NCBI GenBank assembly: GCA_041686915.1
Contig: JAWLDB010000123.1
Coordinates: forward strand, 1 to 8,160
Direction: 5' to 3'
DNA from: JAWLDB01 sp041686915
GTDB lineage: Bacteria; Bacillota; UBA994; UBA5500
Length of the DNA stretch: 8,160 bases
The stretch's first letter is position 1; each line of letters opens with the position of its first letter. Of this stretch, positions 1 to 5,632 are shown piece by piece. The notes below the pieces were generated by a model that did no database searches, had not been told where the DNA came from, and saw only the letters and a list, made by a program, of their open reading frames with translations. The position numbers and the translations under genes were made by a program.

Positions 1-1
1 A

Positions 2-775
2 TCACCGGTGTGCGTGCAACACAAATCAGGCAAGTTGATTGGGGCCTATAGCTTGCAGAAGTTTTGGCCGGTCCCCTTGCTGGCACTCGTCTTTATGCCT
101 GAGTTAGGGGGAGGAGCAGGTGGCATTTCGATGCCGGATTGGTGGCCATTGATCAAACCGGCGGGAGCTGTTGACCTGCAGAATCTGACTCTGTGGCTCG
201 TACCAATTGTGGCCGGATTAGGTTATGGCGAACTGGCTATAACCATGCATCCTCGCAAGAAGGTGCGTATGTCTGCTCTTAACTTGCTGTTTTACAGCCT
301 GGGACTGCTTGGCCTGACTTTGCTGGGTACCCGGGAACCGCTTTTCCTTTGGCTGGGCGCTATCTATTCTCCACTGGCCCATGAGGTATTGGTGTTCTTG
401 GCTAACTTGCGTGAGCAGGAGGGCCAACCCCTGTTCATCAATGAAGGGCCAGGTGTTATGATTATGGAAGTTCTGCCAGGCAAGAGTGCAGACCGGGCAG
501 GGCTGGAGTCTAGGGATGTTGTCCTGGAGGTAAATGGCCTGACGGTCGATAGTATAGCTGAACTGCGCTCGGAGCTCAGCATGGCCGGGTCGGAGGTCCT
601 TTTGACGGTGAAGCGCAACAGCCGTCGGATGACAGTGCGGTTGAGTCAGGTAGCTGCGCAAGAGAAGCAACTGGGCGCGATGCTTGTTCCCGATGAAAGC
701 ACGAGTACCTGGCTGGAAAACAAGTTTAGCAGTCCTCTGGAGCTATTCCGGAGCATGTGGCAGAGAACTAGATAG
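2..775 (+). CDS. PDZ-domain integral membrane protein, C-terminal part (5' end outside window)
   Basis: The reading frame is open from base 2, so the gene begins before the window; the GTG at 8 is only the first start-like codon inside it. Numbering from that GTG, hydrophobic stretches at about residues 19-33, 58-80, 90-108 and 111-133 look like membrane segments. A PDZ domain follows at about 143-213: the GPGVMIMEVLPGKSADRAGL carboxylate-binding strand and helix, then DVVLEVNGLTV and a final strand VLLTVKR. A short tail ends at TAG 773-775. PDZ domains bind C-terminal peptides or protein partners, and this polytopic-plus-PDZ plan resembles MinJ-like proteins of Firmicutes. In related genomes such genes often lie between a ctpA-type protease gene and uvrB; only the uvrB side is visible here. 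The exact function is unknown. Gene reality is near certain and the PDZ call is strong. Confidence 0.93.
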   Translation, partial: SPVCVQHKSGKLIGAYSLQKFWPVPLLALVFMPELGGGAGGISMPDWWPLIKPAGAVDLQNLTLWLVPIVAGLGYGELAITMHPRKKVRMSALNLLFYSLGLLGLTLLGTREPLFLWLGAIYSPLAHEVLVFLANLREQEGQPLFINEGPGVMIMEVLPGKSADRAGLESRDVVLEVNGLTVDSIAELRSELSMAGSEVLLTVKRNSRRMTVRLSQVAAQEKQLGAMLVPDESTSTWLENKFSSPLELFRSMWQRTR

Positions 776-788
776 AAACGTACATTCC
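775..788 (+). promoter_or_regulatory. weak LexA/DinR-like box upstream of uvrB
   Basis: GAAACGTACATTCC matches 11 of 14 positions of the B. subtilis DinR/LexA consensus CGAACRNRYGTTYC, including the RNRY centre. The mismatches are in the outer left arm and one key G. It overlaps the last base of the stop codon of the PDZ gene and lies 49 bp before uvrB. It shares the ACATTC half-site with the box before uvrA when that one is read on the other strand. I see no convincing -35/-10 pair beside it, so this is tentative. Confidence 0.25.
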
Positions 789-814
789 GGGTCATCCTTT
801 ATCGGGTTGACCCG
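788..814 (+). promoter_or_regulatory. inverted repeat in the uvrB leader
   Basis: CGGGTCA (788-794) and TGACCCG (808-814) form a perfect 7-bp stem around a 13-nt loop, followed by TCTTT. It could be a weak intrinsic terminator or attenuator between the PDZ gene and uvrB, or a DNA-binding site. The run of T is short, so read-through into uvrB is likely. Confidence 0.3.
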
Positions 815-836
815 TCTTTAAACAGGAGGTGCGGAC

Positions 837-2816
837 ATGCCCAAATTCGACCTGCGTTCCGAATTTAAGCCTACAGGTGACCAGCCAGTGGCAGTTGCCA
901 AGTTGGTAGACGGTATCCAACAAGGGCACCGGGCCCAGACCCTATTAGGGGTGACCGGCTCAGGCAAAACCTTTACCATGGCCAATGTAATCGCCCAGGT
1001 GCAAAAGCCGACGCTCGTACTGGCCCATAACAAAACACTGGCAGCGCAGCTCTGCAGCGAGTTCAGGGAGTTCTTCCCTAATAACGCTGTTGAGTACTTT
1101 GTCAGCTATTACGACTATTACCAACCTGAGGCCTATATCCCGTCTTCCGACACTTATATCGAAAAGGATTCGCAGATCAATGATGAGATAGACAAGCTCC
1201 GTCACTCGGCTACCGCTTCGCTGTTTGAGCGCGACGACGTGATCATCGTGGCTAGTGTTTCCTGTATCTATGGTTTGGGTAACCCGCATGAGTACATGAA
1301 GCTCTGCGTCTCTCTGCGCCCCGGTATGCGTAAGGACAGGGATGAAGTGCTGAGGGCACTGGTAGACATTCAGTACAGCCGTAACGACATGAACTTCATT
1401 CGCGGCACTTTCCGGGTGCGCGGTGATTGTGTAGAAGTGTTCCCGGCGTCTCAGGACGTGCGTGCTTTGCGCATTGAGTTCTTCGGGGATGAAATAGACA
1501 GGATTGTGGAAATCGACACCCTTACCGGGGAAGTGATCGGCGACCAAGTGCATGCGCTGATCTTCCCGGCATCTCACTTCGTTACTTCCGACGACAAAAT
1601 GGAAGCAGCGATTGTTAATATCGAAGCAGAGCTGGAAGTGCGTCTGCAGGCACTCAGGTCGCAGGACAAGCTGCTGGAAGCGCAAAGGTTGGAACAGCGT
1701 ACCCGGTATGACCTGGAGATGATGCGTGAGATTGGTTTCTGCTCAGGAATCGAGAACTACTCTCGCCATTTGGACGGTAGGACTGCCGGGCAGCCGCCGT
1801 ATTCGTTGCTTGACTACTTCCCAAAGGATTTCTTGATGATCATCGATGAGTCGCATGTAAGCGTCCCGCAGGTGCGCGGTATGTATGCTGGTGATCGTTC
1901 GCGTAAAGAGACTTTGGTGGAGCACGGATTCAGGCTGCCTTCCGCTCTGGACAACCGGCCGCTTAACTTCCAGGAGTTCTATGACCGGCTGAATCAGGTA
2001 GTCTATGTCTCTGCTACACCGGCTGCGTACGAGTTGAACGAAAGCAAGCAGGTCGTTGAGCAGATTATCCGCCCAACCGGCTTGATCGATCCCGAGATTA
2101 GCGTTCGCCCGATCAAGGGTCAGATTGATGACCTGTATGGCGAAATCCGCAAACGCGTGGACAACAAGGAGCGCGTTTTGGTCACCACCTTGACCAAGAA
2201 GATGGCCGAGGATTTAACCGACTACTTCCGCGAGATGGGCATCAAAGTGCGTTACTTGCACTCGGATATAGATACGCTGGAGAGGATGGAGATCATTCGC
2301 GACCTACGCCTGGGCGTGTTTGACGTGTTGGTGGGCATCAACCTGCTGCGCGAGGGCCTCGACTTACCGGAAGTATCCCTGGTGGCTATTCTGGACGCCG
2401 ACAAGGAGGGCTTCCTCAGGTCGACTTCTTCACTGATCCAGACAATCGGGCGCGCTGCCCGTAACGTCAATGGTCAGGTGATCATGTACGCTGACAAGGT
2501 TACTGACTCGATGGATCGCGCCATGCAGGAAACCAACCGCCGCCGCTTCATCCAGCTGAAATACAACAAGGAGCACGGCATCACGCCGCAGACGATCAGG
2601 AAAGCGGTGCGGGATGTTATCGAAGCTACTAAGGTGGCTGACAAAGACGAGACTTATCGCGTGACTAGCGACGCCGTCAAGAAGATGTCCAAGCGAGAGC
2701 GTCAGGATCTGCTGGCCCGCTTGGATAAGGAAATGAAGGATGCGGCGCGACAGTTGCAGTTTGAGCGCGCTGCTGAACTGCGTGACATCATCTTTGACCT
2801 GCGACAACAGCAATAG
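837..2816 (+). CDS. uvrB: excinuclease ABC subunit UvrB
   Basis: UvrB is the DNA-damage-verifying helicase-like ATPase of bacterial nucleotide excision repair. UvrA loads it at a lesion; it then recruits UvrC for the two incisions. The protein is full length (659 aa; family about 660-680). Visible landmarks are Walker A GVTGSGKT at residues 38-45, the tyrosine-rich beta-hairpin YYDYYQPEAYIP at 91-102 that inserts between DNA strands, the Walker B-type DESH at 337-340, YVSATP at 390-395, and helicase motif VI QTIGRAARN at 535-543. A C-terminal UVR domain at about 620-655 (ERQDLLARLDKEMKDAA onward, then FERAAELRD) contacts UvrC and UvrA. The start ATG at 837 follows a perfect AGGAGGT (824-830) with a 6-nt gap. 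No terminator is seen after the TAG, so it may be co-transcribed with the lipoprotein gene that begins 110 bp later. Confidence 0.99.
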   Translation: MPKFDLRSEFKPTGDQPVAVAKLVDGIQQGHRAQTLLGVTGSGKTFTMANVIAQVQKPTLVLAHNKTLAAQLCSEFREFFPNNAVEYFVSYYDYYQPEAYIPSSDTYIEKDSQINDEIDKLRHSATASLFERDDVIIVASVSCIYGLGNPHEYMKLCVSLRPGMRKDRDEVLRALVDIQYSRNDMNFIRGTFRVRGDCVEVFPASQDVRALRIEFFGDEIDRIVEIDTLTGEVIGDQVHALIFPASHFVTSDDKMEAAIVNIEAELEVRLQALRSQDKLLEAQRLEQRTRYDLEMMREIGFCSGIENYSRHLDGRTAGQPPYSLLDYFPKDFLMIIDESHVSVPQVRGMYAGDRSRKETLVEHGFRLPSALDNRPLNFQEFYDRLNQVVYVSATPAAYELNESKQVVEQIIRPTGLIDPEISVRPIKGQIDDLYGEIRKRVDNKERVLVTTLTKKMAEDLTDYFREMGIKVRYLHSDIDTLERMEIIRDLRLGVFDVLVGINLLREGLDLPEVSLVAILDADKEGFLRSTSSLIQTIGRAARNVNGQVIMYADKVTDSMDRAMQETNRRRFIQLKYNKEHGITPQTIRKAVRDVIEATKVADKDETYRVTSDAVKKMSKRERQDLLARLDKEMKDAARQLQFERAAELRDIIFDLRQQQ

Positions 2817-2880
2817 GCTTAGCCCTGGCGGCAGAGTTTACAGAGATTTAACACCGTGTAACAGCCAGCTAATGCGCAAG

Positions 2881-2907
2881 TGGTATGCTAGAGTCAGTAA
2901 ACTGACT
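2881..2907 (+). promoter_or_regulatory. possible extended -10 promoter and palindromic operator before the GerMN gene
   Basis: TGG-TATGCT (2881-2889) resembles an extended -10 element, with the hexamer matching 4 of 6; no clear -35 is present at the usual distance. Directly after it lies AGTCAGTAAACTGACT (2892-2907), with perfect 7-bp arms around AA, placed where transcription would start and just before the Shine-Dalgarno sequence. This fits a repressor site for a dimeric regulator, but no regulator can be named. A small hairpin in the mRNA leader is the alternative. Confidence 0.35.
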
Positions 2908-2909
2908 TC

Positions 2910-2916
2910 AGGAGGT
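2910..2916 (+). promoter_or_regulatory. ribosome-binding site that sets the GerMN gene start
   Basis: AGGAGGT overlaps an in-frame GTG at 2915-2917. That GTG cannot be the start because it lies inside the ribosome-binding site. The in-frame ATG at 2927, 10 nt downstream, is therefore chosen; it also gives a normal lipoprotein signal peptide. Confidence 0.8.
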
Positions 2917-2926
2917 GCTCGTTGAT

Positions 2927-3871
2927 ATGAAGACGTTACGCATATTGCTTATTACGCTGTTAGTGGTTGGGTTGGCCACAGGGTGTGCGCTTATACCCAA
3001 ACTGCATAAGATTGAGGGCGACGATGTGATCAGTCCTGTGCCCGAAGCGCAGAAGGTGTTGGCGGTACTATACTTCGGAGATAGCCAGGCGATGTTCGTT
3101 CAGCCTGAGGAACGCTGGGTTACCCAGAGTGATGAACCGATGGCAAAGCTGTTGATCCAAGAATTGATCGCTGGACCTACTGACAGCAACCTGAATGCAA
3201 CACTCCCAGAGGATGTCGAACTGCTCAGTTTAGAGGTGGCTGATGGCATTGTGTACGCTAACTTCTCAAAGGAGTTCGCTACCAAGATTGCTGGTACAGC
3301 TGGCGAGGTGATGGCGGTTGGTTCGATCGTTAACACCCTGACTGAGCTGCCGGGGATAACGGCTGTGCAGTTTCTGGTTGAGGGCAAAGTTGAAGAGAGC
3401 ATTTGGGGCCATTCCATCACTTCGGAGCCGTTTGAGCGGATGCCAAACCTGATTGCAGTGGAGCAGCGCACGATGCAGCTGTACTTTGCGCAGGGTGAGC
3501 AGTTGGTTGTGGAGCAACGCCATGTGGAGCGCCAGGGCGGCCTGTGGGCTGCAGCCGCGGTGCGCGAGATGATCGCCGGGCCACGCGACGACGGTAACCG
3601 GGCTGTATTGCCGGCTGAGACTCAGCTGCTTGACCTGCGCATTGTAGGCAGCCTGGCCTATGTGGACCTGTCAGAGGAAGCTGCAGCTAAGCACAGCGGA
3701 GGCACACTCGGTGAGACCCTGACCATCTACTCCATCGTGAACACGTTGACGGAGTTTCCCGAGATAGACTCAGTCCAGTTCCTGCTCGAGGGCCGCGTAG
3801 AAGAGGCCATCTGGGGTCACGCCGACACCAGCGCTCCCATCGAGCGAAACGAAGACCTAATCAAGCAATAA
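2927..3871 (+). CDS. lipoprotein with two tandem GerMN domains (GerM-like)
   Basis: The 314-aa product starts with a lipoprotein signal: MKTLRILLITLLVVGLATGC, with the lipidated cysteine at residue 20, so it should be anchored on the outer face of the cytoplasmic membrane. Two GerMN-type domains follow, at about 44-172 and 183-308. They are clearly an internal duplication: LIAGPTD at 80-86 corresponds to MIAGPRD at 215-221, and SIVNTLTELP at 133-142 to SIVNTLTEFP at 269-278, each copy then reaching a V(E/L)EG.VEE.IWGH stretch; the offset is about 136 residues. B. subtilis GerM, needed for sporulation and germination, has the same lipoprotein-plus-two-domains plan, but GerMN domains also occur in non-sporulation proteins, so the role here is inferred only from architecture. 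A terminator follows directly. It sits where uvrA would be expected after uvrB. Confidence 0.93.
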   Translation: MKTLRILLITLLVVGLATGCALIPKLHKIEGDDVISPVPEAQKVLAVLYFGDSQAMFVQPEERWVTQSDEPMAKLLIQELIAGPTDSNLNATLPEDVELLSLEVADGIVYANFSKEFATKIAGTAGEVMAVGSIVNTLTELPGITAVQFLVEGKVEESIWGHSITSEPFERMPNLIAVEQRTMQLYFAQGEQLVVEQRHVERQGGLWAAAAVREMIAGPRDDGNRAVLPAETQLLDLRIVGSLAYVDLSEEAAAKHSGGTLGETLTIYSIVNTLTEFPEIDSVQFLLEGRVEEAIWGHADTSAPIERNEDLIKQ

Positions 3872-3876
3872 CCTCT

Positions 3877-3909
3877 AAGGGGCGGGATGCAATCCCGCCC
3901 CTTTCCCTT
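3877..3909 (+). terminator. intrinsic terminator after the GerMN lipoprotein gene
   Basis: A 12-bp perfect stem, AAGGGGCGGGAT (3877-3888) with ATCCCGCCCCTT (3892-3903) around a GCA loop, begins 6 bp after the stop codon and is followed by TCCCTT. The stem is very strong but the T-run is interrupted by C residues. It also resembles the other GC-rich palindromes in this intergenic region, so it may be a dispersed repeat used as a terminator. Confidence 0.7.
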
Positions 3910-3937
3910 GACCCACGGGGACGGTTCCTGCGGGTCA
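3909..3937 (+). repeat. REP-like GGGGACGGTTCC repeat
   Basis: TGACCC (3909-3914) and GGGTCA (3932-3937) bracket a GGGGACGGTTCC core. The stretch CACGGGGACGGTTCC (3914-3928) recurs as its exact 15-nt reverse complement at 5752-5766. I recall GGGGACGGTTC-type palindromic repeats from clostridial genomes, where some lie near IS200-like (REP-associated) transposases; no such transposase gene is in this window. Confidence 0.65.
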
Positions 3938-3956
3938 CCGCCGATCCCCGATATGC

Positions 3957-3981
3957 GTAGGGACGCAGCATGCTGCGTCCT
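3957..3981. repeat. perfect 20-bp palindrome of the GTAGGG hairpin family
   Basis: GGACGCAGCATGCTGCGTCC (3961-3980) is a perfect palindrome, preceded by GTA at 3958-3960. It shares the leading GTAGGG and the CGCA core with the hairpin at 4259-4283, and the CGCAGCA/TGCTGCG core with the terminator hairpin at 4376-4394. There is no T-run, so it is not an ordinary terminator. Confidence 0.6.
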
Positions 3982-4050
3982 GGGAAGTGGCTGAAGGCCG
4001 CAGGGGTGCAGGCACACGCTGGGTGCCGCCTCCGGACAACATGAATGATG

Positions 4051-4085
4051 ATGAGCTCGTCAGCTCCGCGCCCTGCAAAACTCGC
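4051..4085 (-). repeat. dispersed repeat, left inverted copy
   Basis: Read on the minus strand: GCGAGTTTTGC (4085-4075), 10 variable GC-rich bases, then GCTGACGAGCTCAT (4064-4051). The same arrangement, with the same 10-base gap, occurs on the plus strand at 5633-5668. The two copies point away from each other and flank the regulator/membrane-protein operon. Confidence 0.6.
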
Positions 4086-4155
4086 TTCGCTCACGGCGCG
4101 CGGGCGCCGCTCCATATGCCTTCGGCCCTATATCCGAAGCTCCACTACAGTGAGG

Positions 4156-4256
4156 CCATTGTCAGGCATCACCCAAGCAAAGGGGTGTCCCCTGCTTCAC
4201 CTCGGGTCCAAAACGCGAGTGGGCGGCTCAGACTGCCCGCATGCCTGGTACAATGG
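4156..4256 (+). other. candidate structured RNA or foldable DNA element
   Basis: The ends pair over 14 bp: CCATTGTCAGGCAT (4156-4169) with ATGCCTGGTACAATGG (4241-4256), interrupted only by a 2-nt bulge. Inside are two hairpins. The first is AAGCA-aa-GGGG (4175-4185) with CCCCTGCTT (4189-4197), extendable by ACCC/GGGT (4171-4174 with 4204-4207). The second is GTGGGCGG (4219-4226) with CTGCCCGC (4233-4240). The second includes two G-T pairs that are stable only in plus-strand RNA, which favours a plus-strand transcript. I do not recognise a known RNA family and see no clear promoter of its own. A miniature mobile element with imperfect terminal repeats is the alternative; no target-site duplication is evident. 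Confidence 0.4.
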
Positions 4257-4258
4257 GT

Positions 4259-4283
4259 GTAGGGTACGCATCATATGCGTACC
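4259..4283. repeat. hairpin of the GTAGGG palindrome family
   Basis: GGTACGCAT (4263-4271) pairs perfectly with ATGCGTACC (4275-4283) around a CAT loop, preceded by GTAG so that the left edge reads GTAGGG as in the palindrome at 3961. It starts a few bases after the foldable element at 4156-4256. No T-run follows. Confidence 0.55.
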
Positions 4284-4294
4284 GCAAACGAGTC

Positions 4295-4315
4295 GCGGTG
4301 ACGGACTTTCGCCGC
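4295..4315 (+). other. small stem-loop
   Basis: GCGGTGA (4295-4301) pairs with TCGCCGC (4309-4315) around a 7-nt loop. One pair is T-G, acceptable as U-G only in plus-strand RNA, as in the larger element just upstream. It may be part of the same structured stretch. Confidence 0.3.
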
Positions 4316-4326
4316 ACACAAGCAGC

Positions 4327-4336
4327 CACGGGGACG
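4327..4336 (+). repeat. partial GGGGACG repeat
   Basis: CACGGGGACG is identical to the first 10 bases of the repeat core at 3914-3923 and has the same orientation, then diverges (CACAC instead of GTTCC). It lies next to the terminator of the minus-strand operon. Confidence 0.4.
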
Positions 4337-4371
4337 CACACTTTGGCAGGTTATACTACCCCAGGGTAGCT

Positions 4372-4394
4372 AAAAGGCGCAGCAATGCTGCGCC
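4372..4394 (-). terminator. intrinsic terminator of the regulator/membrane-protein operon
   Basis: On the minus strand GGCGCAGCA (4394-4386) and TGCTGCGCC (4384-4376) form a 9-bp GC-rich palindrome with one central base, giving a hairpin of at least 7 bp, directly followed by TTTT (4375-4372). It lies 35 bp after the stop codon of the membrane protein. Confidence 0.75.
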
Positions 4395-4429
4395 CCTCAT
4401 GCGTTCTGACTATACTACCGCGTTCTTGG

Positions 4430-5104
4430 CTACATCCTTGTACTCCAGTAAGCATGTGAGCCTAACCATGACAGTCCGATCAAGCCTGCTACCGAGAAAG
4501 ACATGACAGGATACCGGCGCAACACTGCCAACTCAATGATTGGTACGGCAAAGGCGAGAATGACTATGGAAATCGTCAGAGCAGACTGGGCCGTTCGCTT
4601 GGCCAGCTCCAGTTCTCGTTCATCCTTTATCCTGGAGCCATCTAATGCCGCCCTAACCTCACTATCGTCTGAGTGAAACCATGCCATATAAGCGCAGACC
4701 ATGGAACAGCCAACGGCGGCTACCCCAAACACCAGCCACAAGGAAGACTGCTGAAGGGCCTGCAACAATGACAGACCACTCTCAACCAACCTATCAGTAT
4801 TGGACCATATATGCCAAGAGAAGAACAGAGTAACAAGAAGAGACAAGAACGAGAAGATCTTGCATCTATTAAATTTTGACTGTGTGTCTGTGCGATGACG
4901 ATACACTAGCCTGTTCAAAACAGCGCCAATTATAAGCATCCTGACTACAGCCCAGAAGAAGGACCAGGTTGTGAGGTTCCCCGGCGCAGGTACTCCCTCT
5001 GCCATGTCCTTTCCAACTTCAAAAGCAAGAACCAGTACGCAGATGATAACCAGTTCTTCTAATGTCACGCCGATAATAGGCAGCTTCTTACTCTGGACGC
5101 TCAT
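4430..5104 (-). CDS. six-helix integral membrane protein, partner of an Xre-type regulator
   Basis: The 224-aa protein has six hydrophobic segments at about residues 10-30, 46-66, 82-100, 121-143, 174-195 and 198-218. The loop between helices 4 and 5 is charged and contains DGSRIKDERELELAKRTAQ (155-173). A DERE-type loop motif like this is seen in several uncharacterised membrane families (for example DUF2178-like) that are encoded beside short Xre regulators; that link is from memory and the family assignment is uncertain. No catalytic motif is visible. The ATG overlaps the regulator's TGA as ATGA, and a GGAGGT lies within the last codons of the regulator (5112-5107). The gap from it to the ATG is short, so translation is probably coupled to the upstream gene. 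A terminator follows 35 bp after the stop. Its function is unknown; sensing or transport across the membrane under control of the regulator is a guess. Confidence 0.88.
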   Translation of the reverse strand: MSVQSKKLPIIGVTLEELVIICVLVLAFEVGKDMAEGVPAPGNLTTWSFFWAVVRMLIIGAVLNRLVYRHRTDTQSKFNRCKIFSFLSLLVTLFFSWHIWSNTDRLVESGLSLLQALQQSSLWLVFGVAAVGCSMVCAYMAWFHSDDSEVRAALDGSRIKDERELELAKRTAQSALTISIVILAFAVPIIELAVLRRYPVMSFSVAGLIGLSWLGSHAYWSTRM

Positions 5105-5316
5105 TGACCTTCCTCCTTCAACTCGTGTTCACAATCAAAAATGTCCTCAATATACAGCCCAAAACACCGGGCAATCTTATAGGCCAGCATGATTGATGGA
5201 TTGTATCTGCCATTCTCGATGGATATGATTGTCTGCCTTGAGACAGCCGTGAGTTCAGCCAACTGTTCTTGAGTCATCCCACTAGCTACGCGTAGCTCCC
5301 GAACTCTGTTAACCAA
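5101..5316 (-). CDS. small Xre/Cro-type HTH transcriptional regulator
   Basis: This 71-aa protein is almost entirely one HTH_3 domain. Residues 4-60 carry the five-helix fold, with MTQEQLAELTAVSRQTIISIENG (14-36) as helix 2, turn and recognition helix, followed by YNPSIMLAYKIARCFG and the IEDIF ending typical of short YozG-like regulators. I prefer the TTG at 5316: it gives the usual M-x-N-R-V-R-E-L-R beginning and sits 6 nt after GAGGT (5327-5323). A GTG one codon earlier (5319) is only 3 nt from that site. Its promoter has two matching 18-bp inverted repeats over the start site and the -35, so it very probably represses its own operon. The TGA overlaps the ATG of the membrane protein by four bases. 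A short acidic tail (CEHELKEEGQ) follows the domain. Confidence 0.93.
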   Translation of the reverse strand: MVNRVRELRVASGMTQEQLAELTAVSRQTIISIENGRYNPSIMLAYKIARCFGLYIEDIFDCEHELKEEGQ

Positions 5317-5338
5317 CACCCCACCTCTCTCTCATCAC

Positions 5339-5356
5339 TGTAAAGCTGGCTTTACA
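5339..5356 (-). promoter_or_regulatory. operator 1 of the HTH operon
   Basis: TGTAAAGCTGGCTTTACA has perfect 8-bp inverted arms around TG. It covers the predicted transcription start, downstream of the -10 box. It matches operator 2 at 14 of 18 positions, and the shared outer bases TGT.AAG....CTTTACA indicate one protein, most simply the HTH product encoded just downstream. Confidence 0.8.
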
Positions 5357-5359
5357 ATG

Positions 5360-5389
5360 ATTATACTTCCAGTACCTGCCGTTTGTCAA
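5360..5389 (-). promoter_or_regulatory. consensus sigma-A promoter of the HTH/membrane-protein operon
   Basis: On the minus strand TTGACA (5389-5384) and TATAAT (5365-5360) are both perfect consensus hexamers with an 18-nt spacer. Transcription would begin near 5353, leaving a leader of roughly 36 nt before the TTG start. A promoter this strong beside two operator copies implies tight repression under normal conditions. Confidence 0.88.
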
Positions 5390-5401
5390 GTTAACTTTAC
5401 A
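5384..5401 (-). promoter_or_regulatory. operator 2 of the HTH operon, over the -35
   Basis: Read on the plus strand, TGTCAAGTTAACTTTACA is an 18-bp inverted repeat (TGT-x-AAG arms) with one arm mismatch, the same length and outer bases as operator 1. It contains the -35 hexamer, and the mismatched base is the one that creates TTGACA. The centres of the two operators are 45 bp apart, roughly four helical turns, so cooperative binding or looping is possible. Confidence 0.7.
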
Positions 5402-5632
5402 GATAAATCTGATAAGTAACAGGCAGGTCTCGTGGGTGCATAAGGTTAGGACCACCACCCACATCAAGAGGGGTCCCAGGCGCTTGCATCCCGGCGCGTC
5501 AGAGAAAACAATCCAGATAAAGGAGCGGCGGAGGCCCGGATTAAGTGTGGTTATGTTTGAGCTGTGCTATCTGCCGTCACCGCGGACAGTTGCATCCACA
5601 AGCACATAGCAAGACAAGCTTATAAGGTGGCA

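Larger units (their letters stand above)
3904..4371. other. gene-free, hairpin-dense intergenic island
   Basis: No open frame here looks like a protein: candidates on both strands are low-complexity, rich in R, P and S, and run through perfect palindromes. The stretch instead holds a GGGGACGG-type repeat (3909-3937), a 20-bp perfect palindrome (3961-3980), an inverted dispersed repeat (4051-4085), a multi-stem foldable element (4156-4256), two further hairpins (4263-4283 and 4295-4315), a partial GGGGACG repeat (4327-4336) and a CTACCC/GGGTAG palindrome (4356-4369). It ends at the terminator of the minus-strand operon. Confidence 0.75.

Noticed and set aside
960..1685. Long minus-strand frame (241 codons) inside uvrB
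   Set aside because: It is antisense to a complete, well-conserved uvrB, has no plausible start signal, and its protein resembles no family I know.
2740..2925. Plus-strand frame of 61 codons between uvrB and the GerMN gene
   Set aside because: It starts inside uvrB in another frame and ends over the next gene's ribosome-binding site; there is no sign of translation.
3817..4115. Minus-strand frames over the end of the GerMN gene and the repeat island
   Set aside because: Composition rich in R, P and S, crossing the strong terminator hairpin; these are shadows of repeats and of the real plus-strand gene.
4156..4256. Possibility that the foldable element is a tRNA, SRP RNA or tmRNA
   Set aside because: It lacks the T-loop and anticodon pattern of a tRNA, the GGAA-tetraloop region of SRP RNA, and any tmRNA tag frame.
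3877..4394. CRISPR array
   Set aside because: The hairpins differ in sequence and spacing; there is no regular repeat-spacer periodicity and no cas gene.
3987..4506. Two overlapping plus-strand frames (91 and 153 codons)
   Set aside because: They run across several hairpins, the terminator of the minus-strand operon and the end of the membrane-protein gene, and have no ribosome-binding site and low-complexity composition.
5432..5462. GTGGGTG/CACCCAC hairpin with a small inner GGT/ACC stem, considered as a terminator or riboswitch
   Set aside because: There is no T-run on either strand, the loop is long, and it matches no known riboswitch; kept only as a note in the intergenic description.
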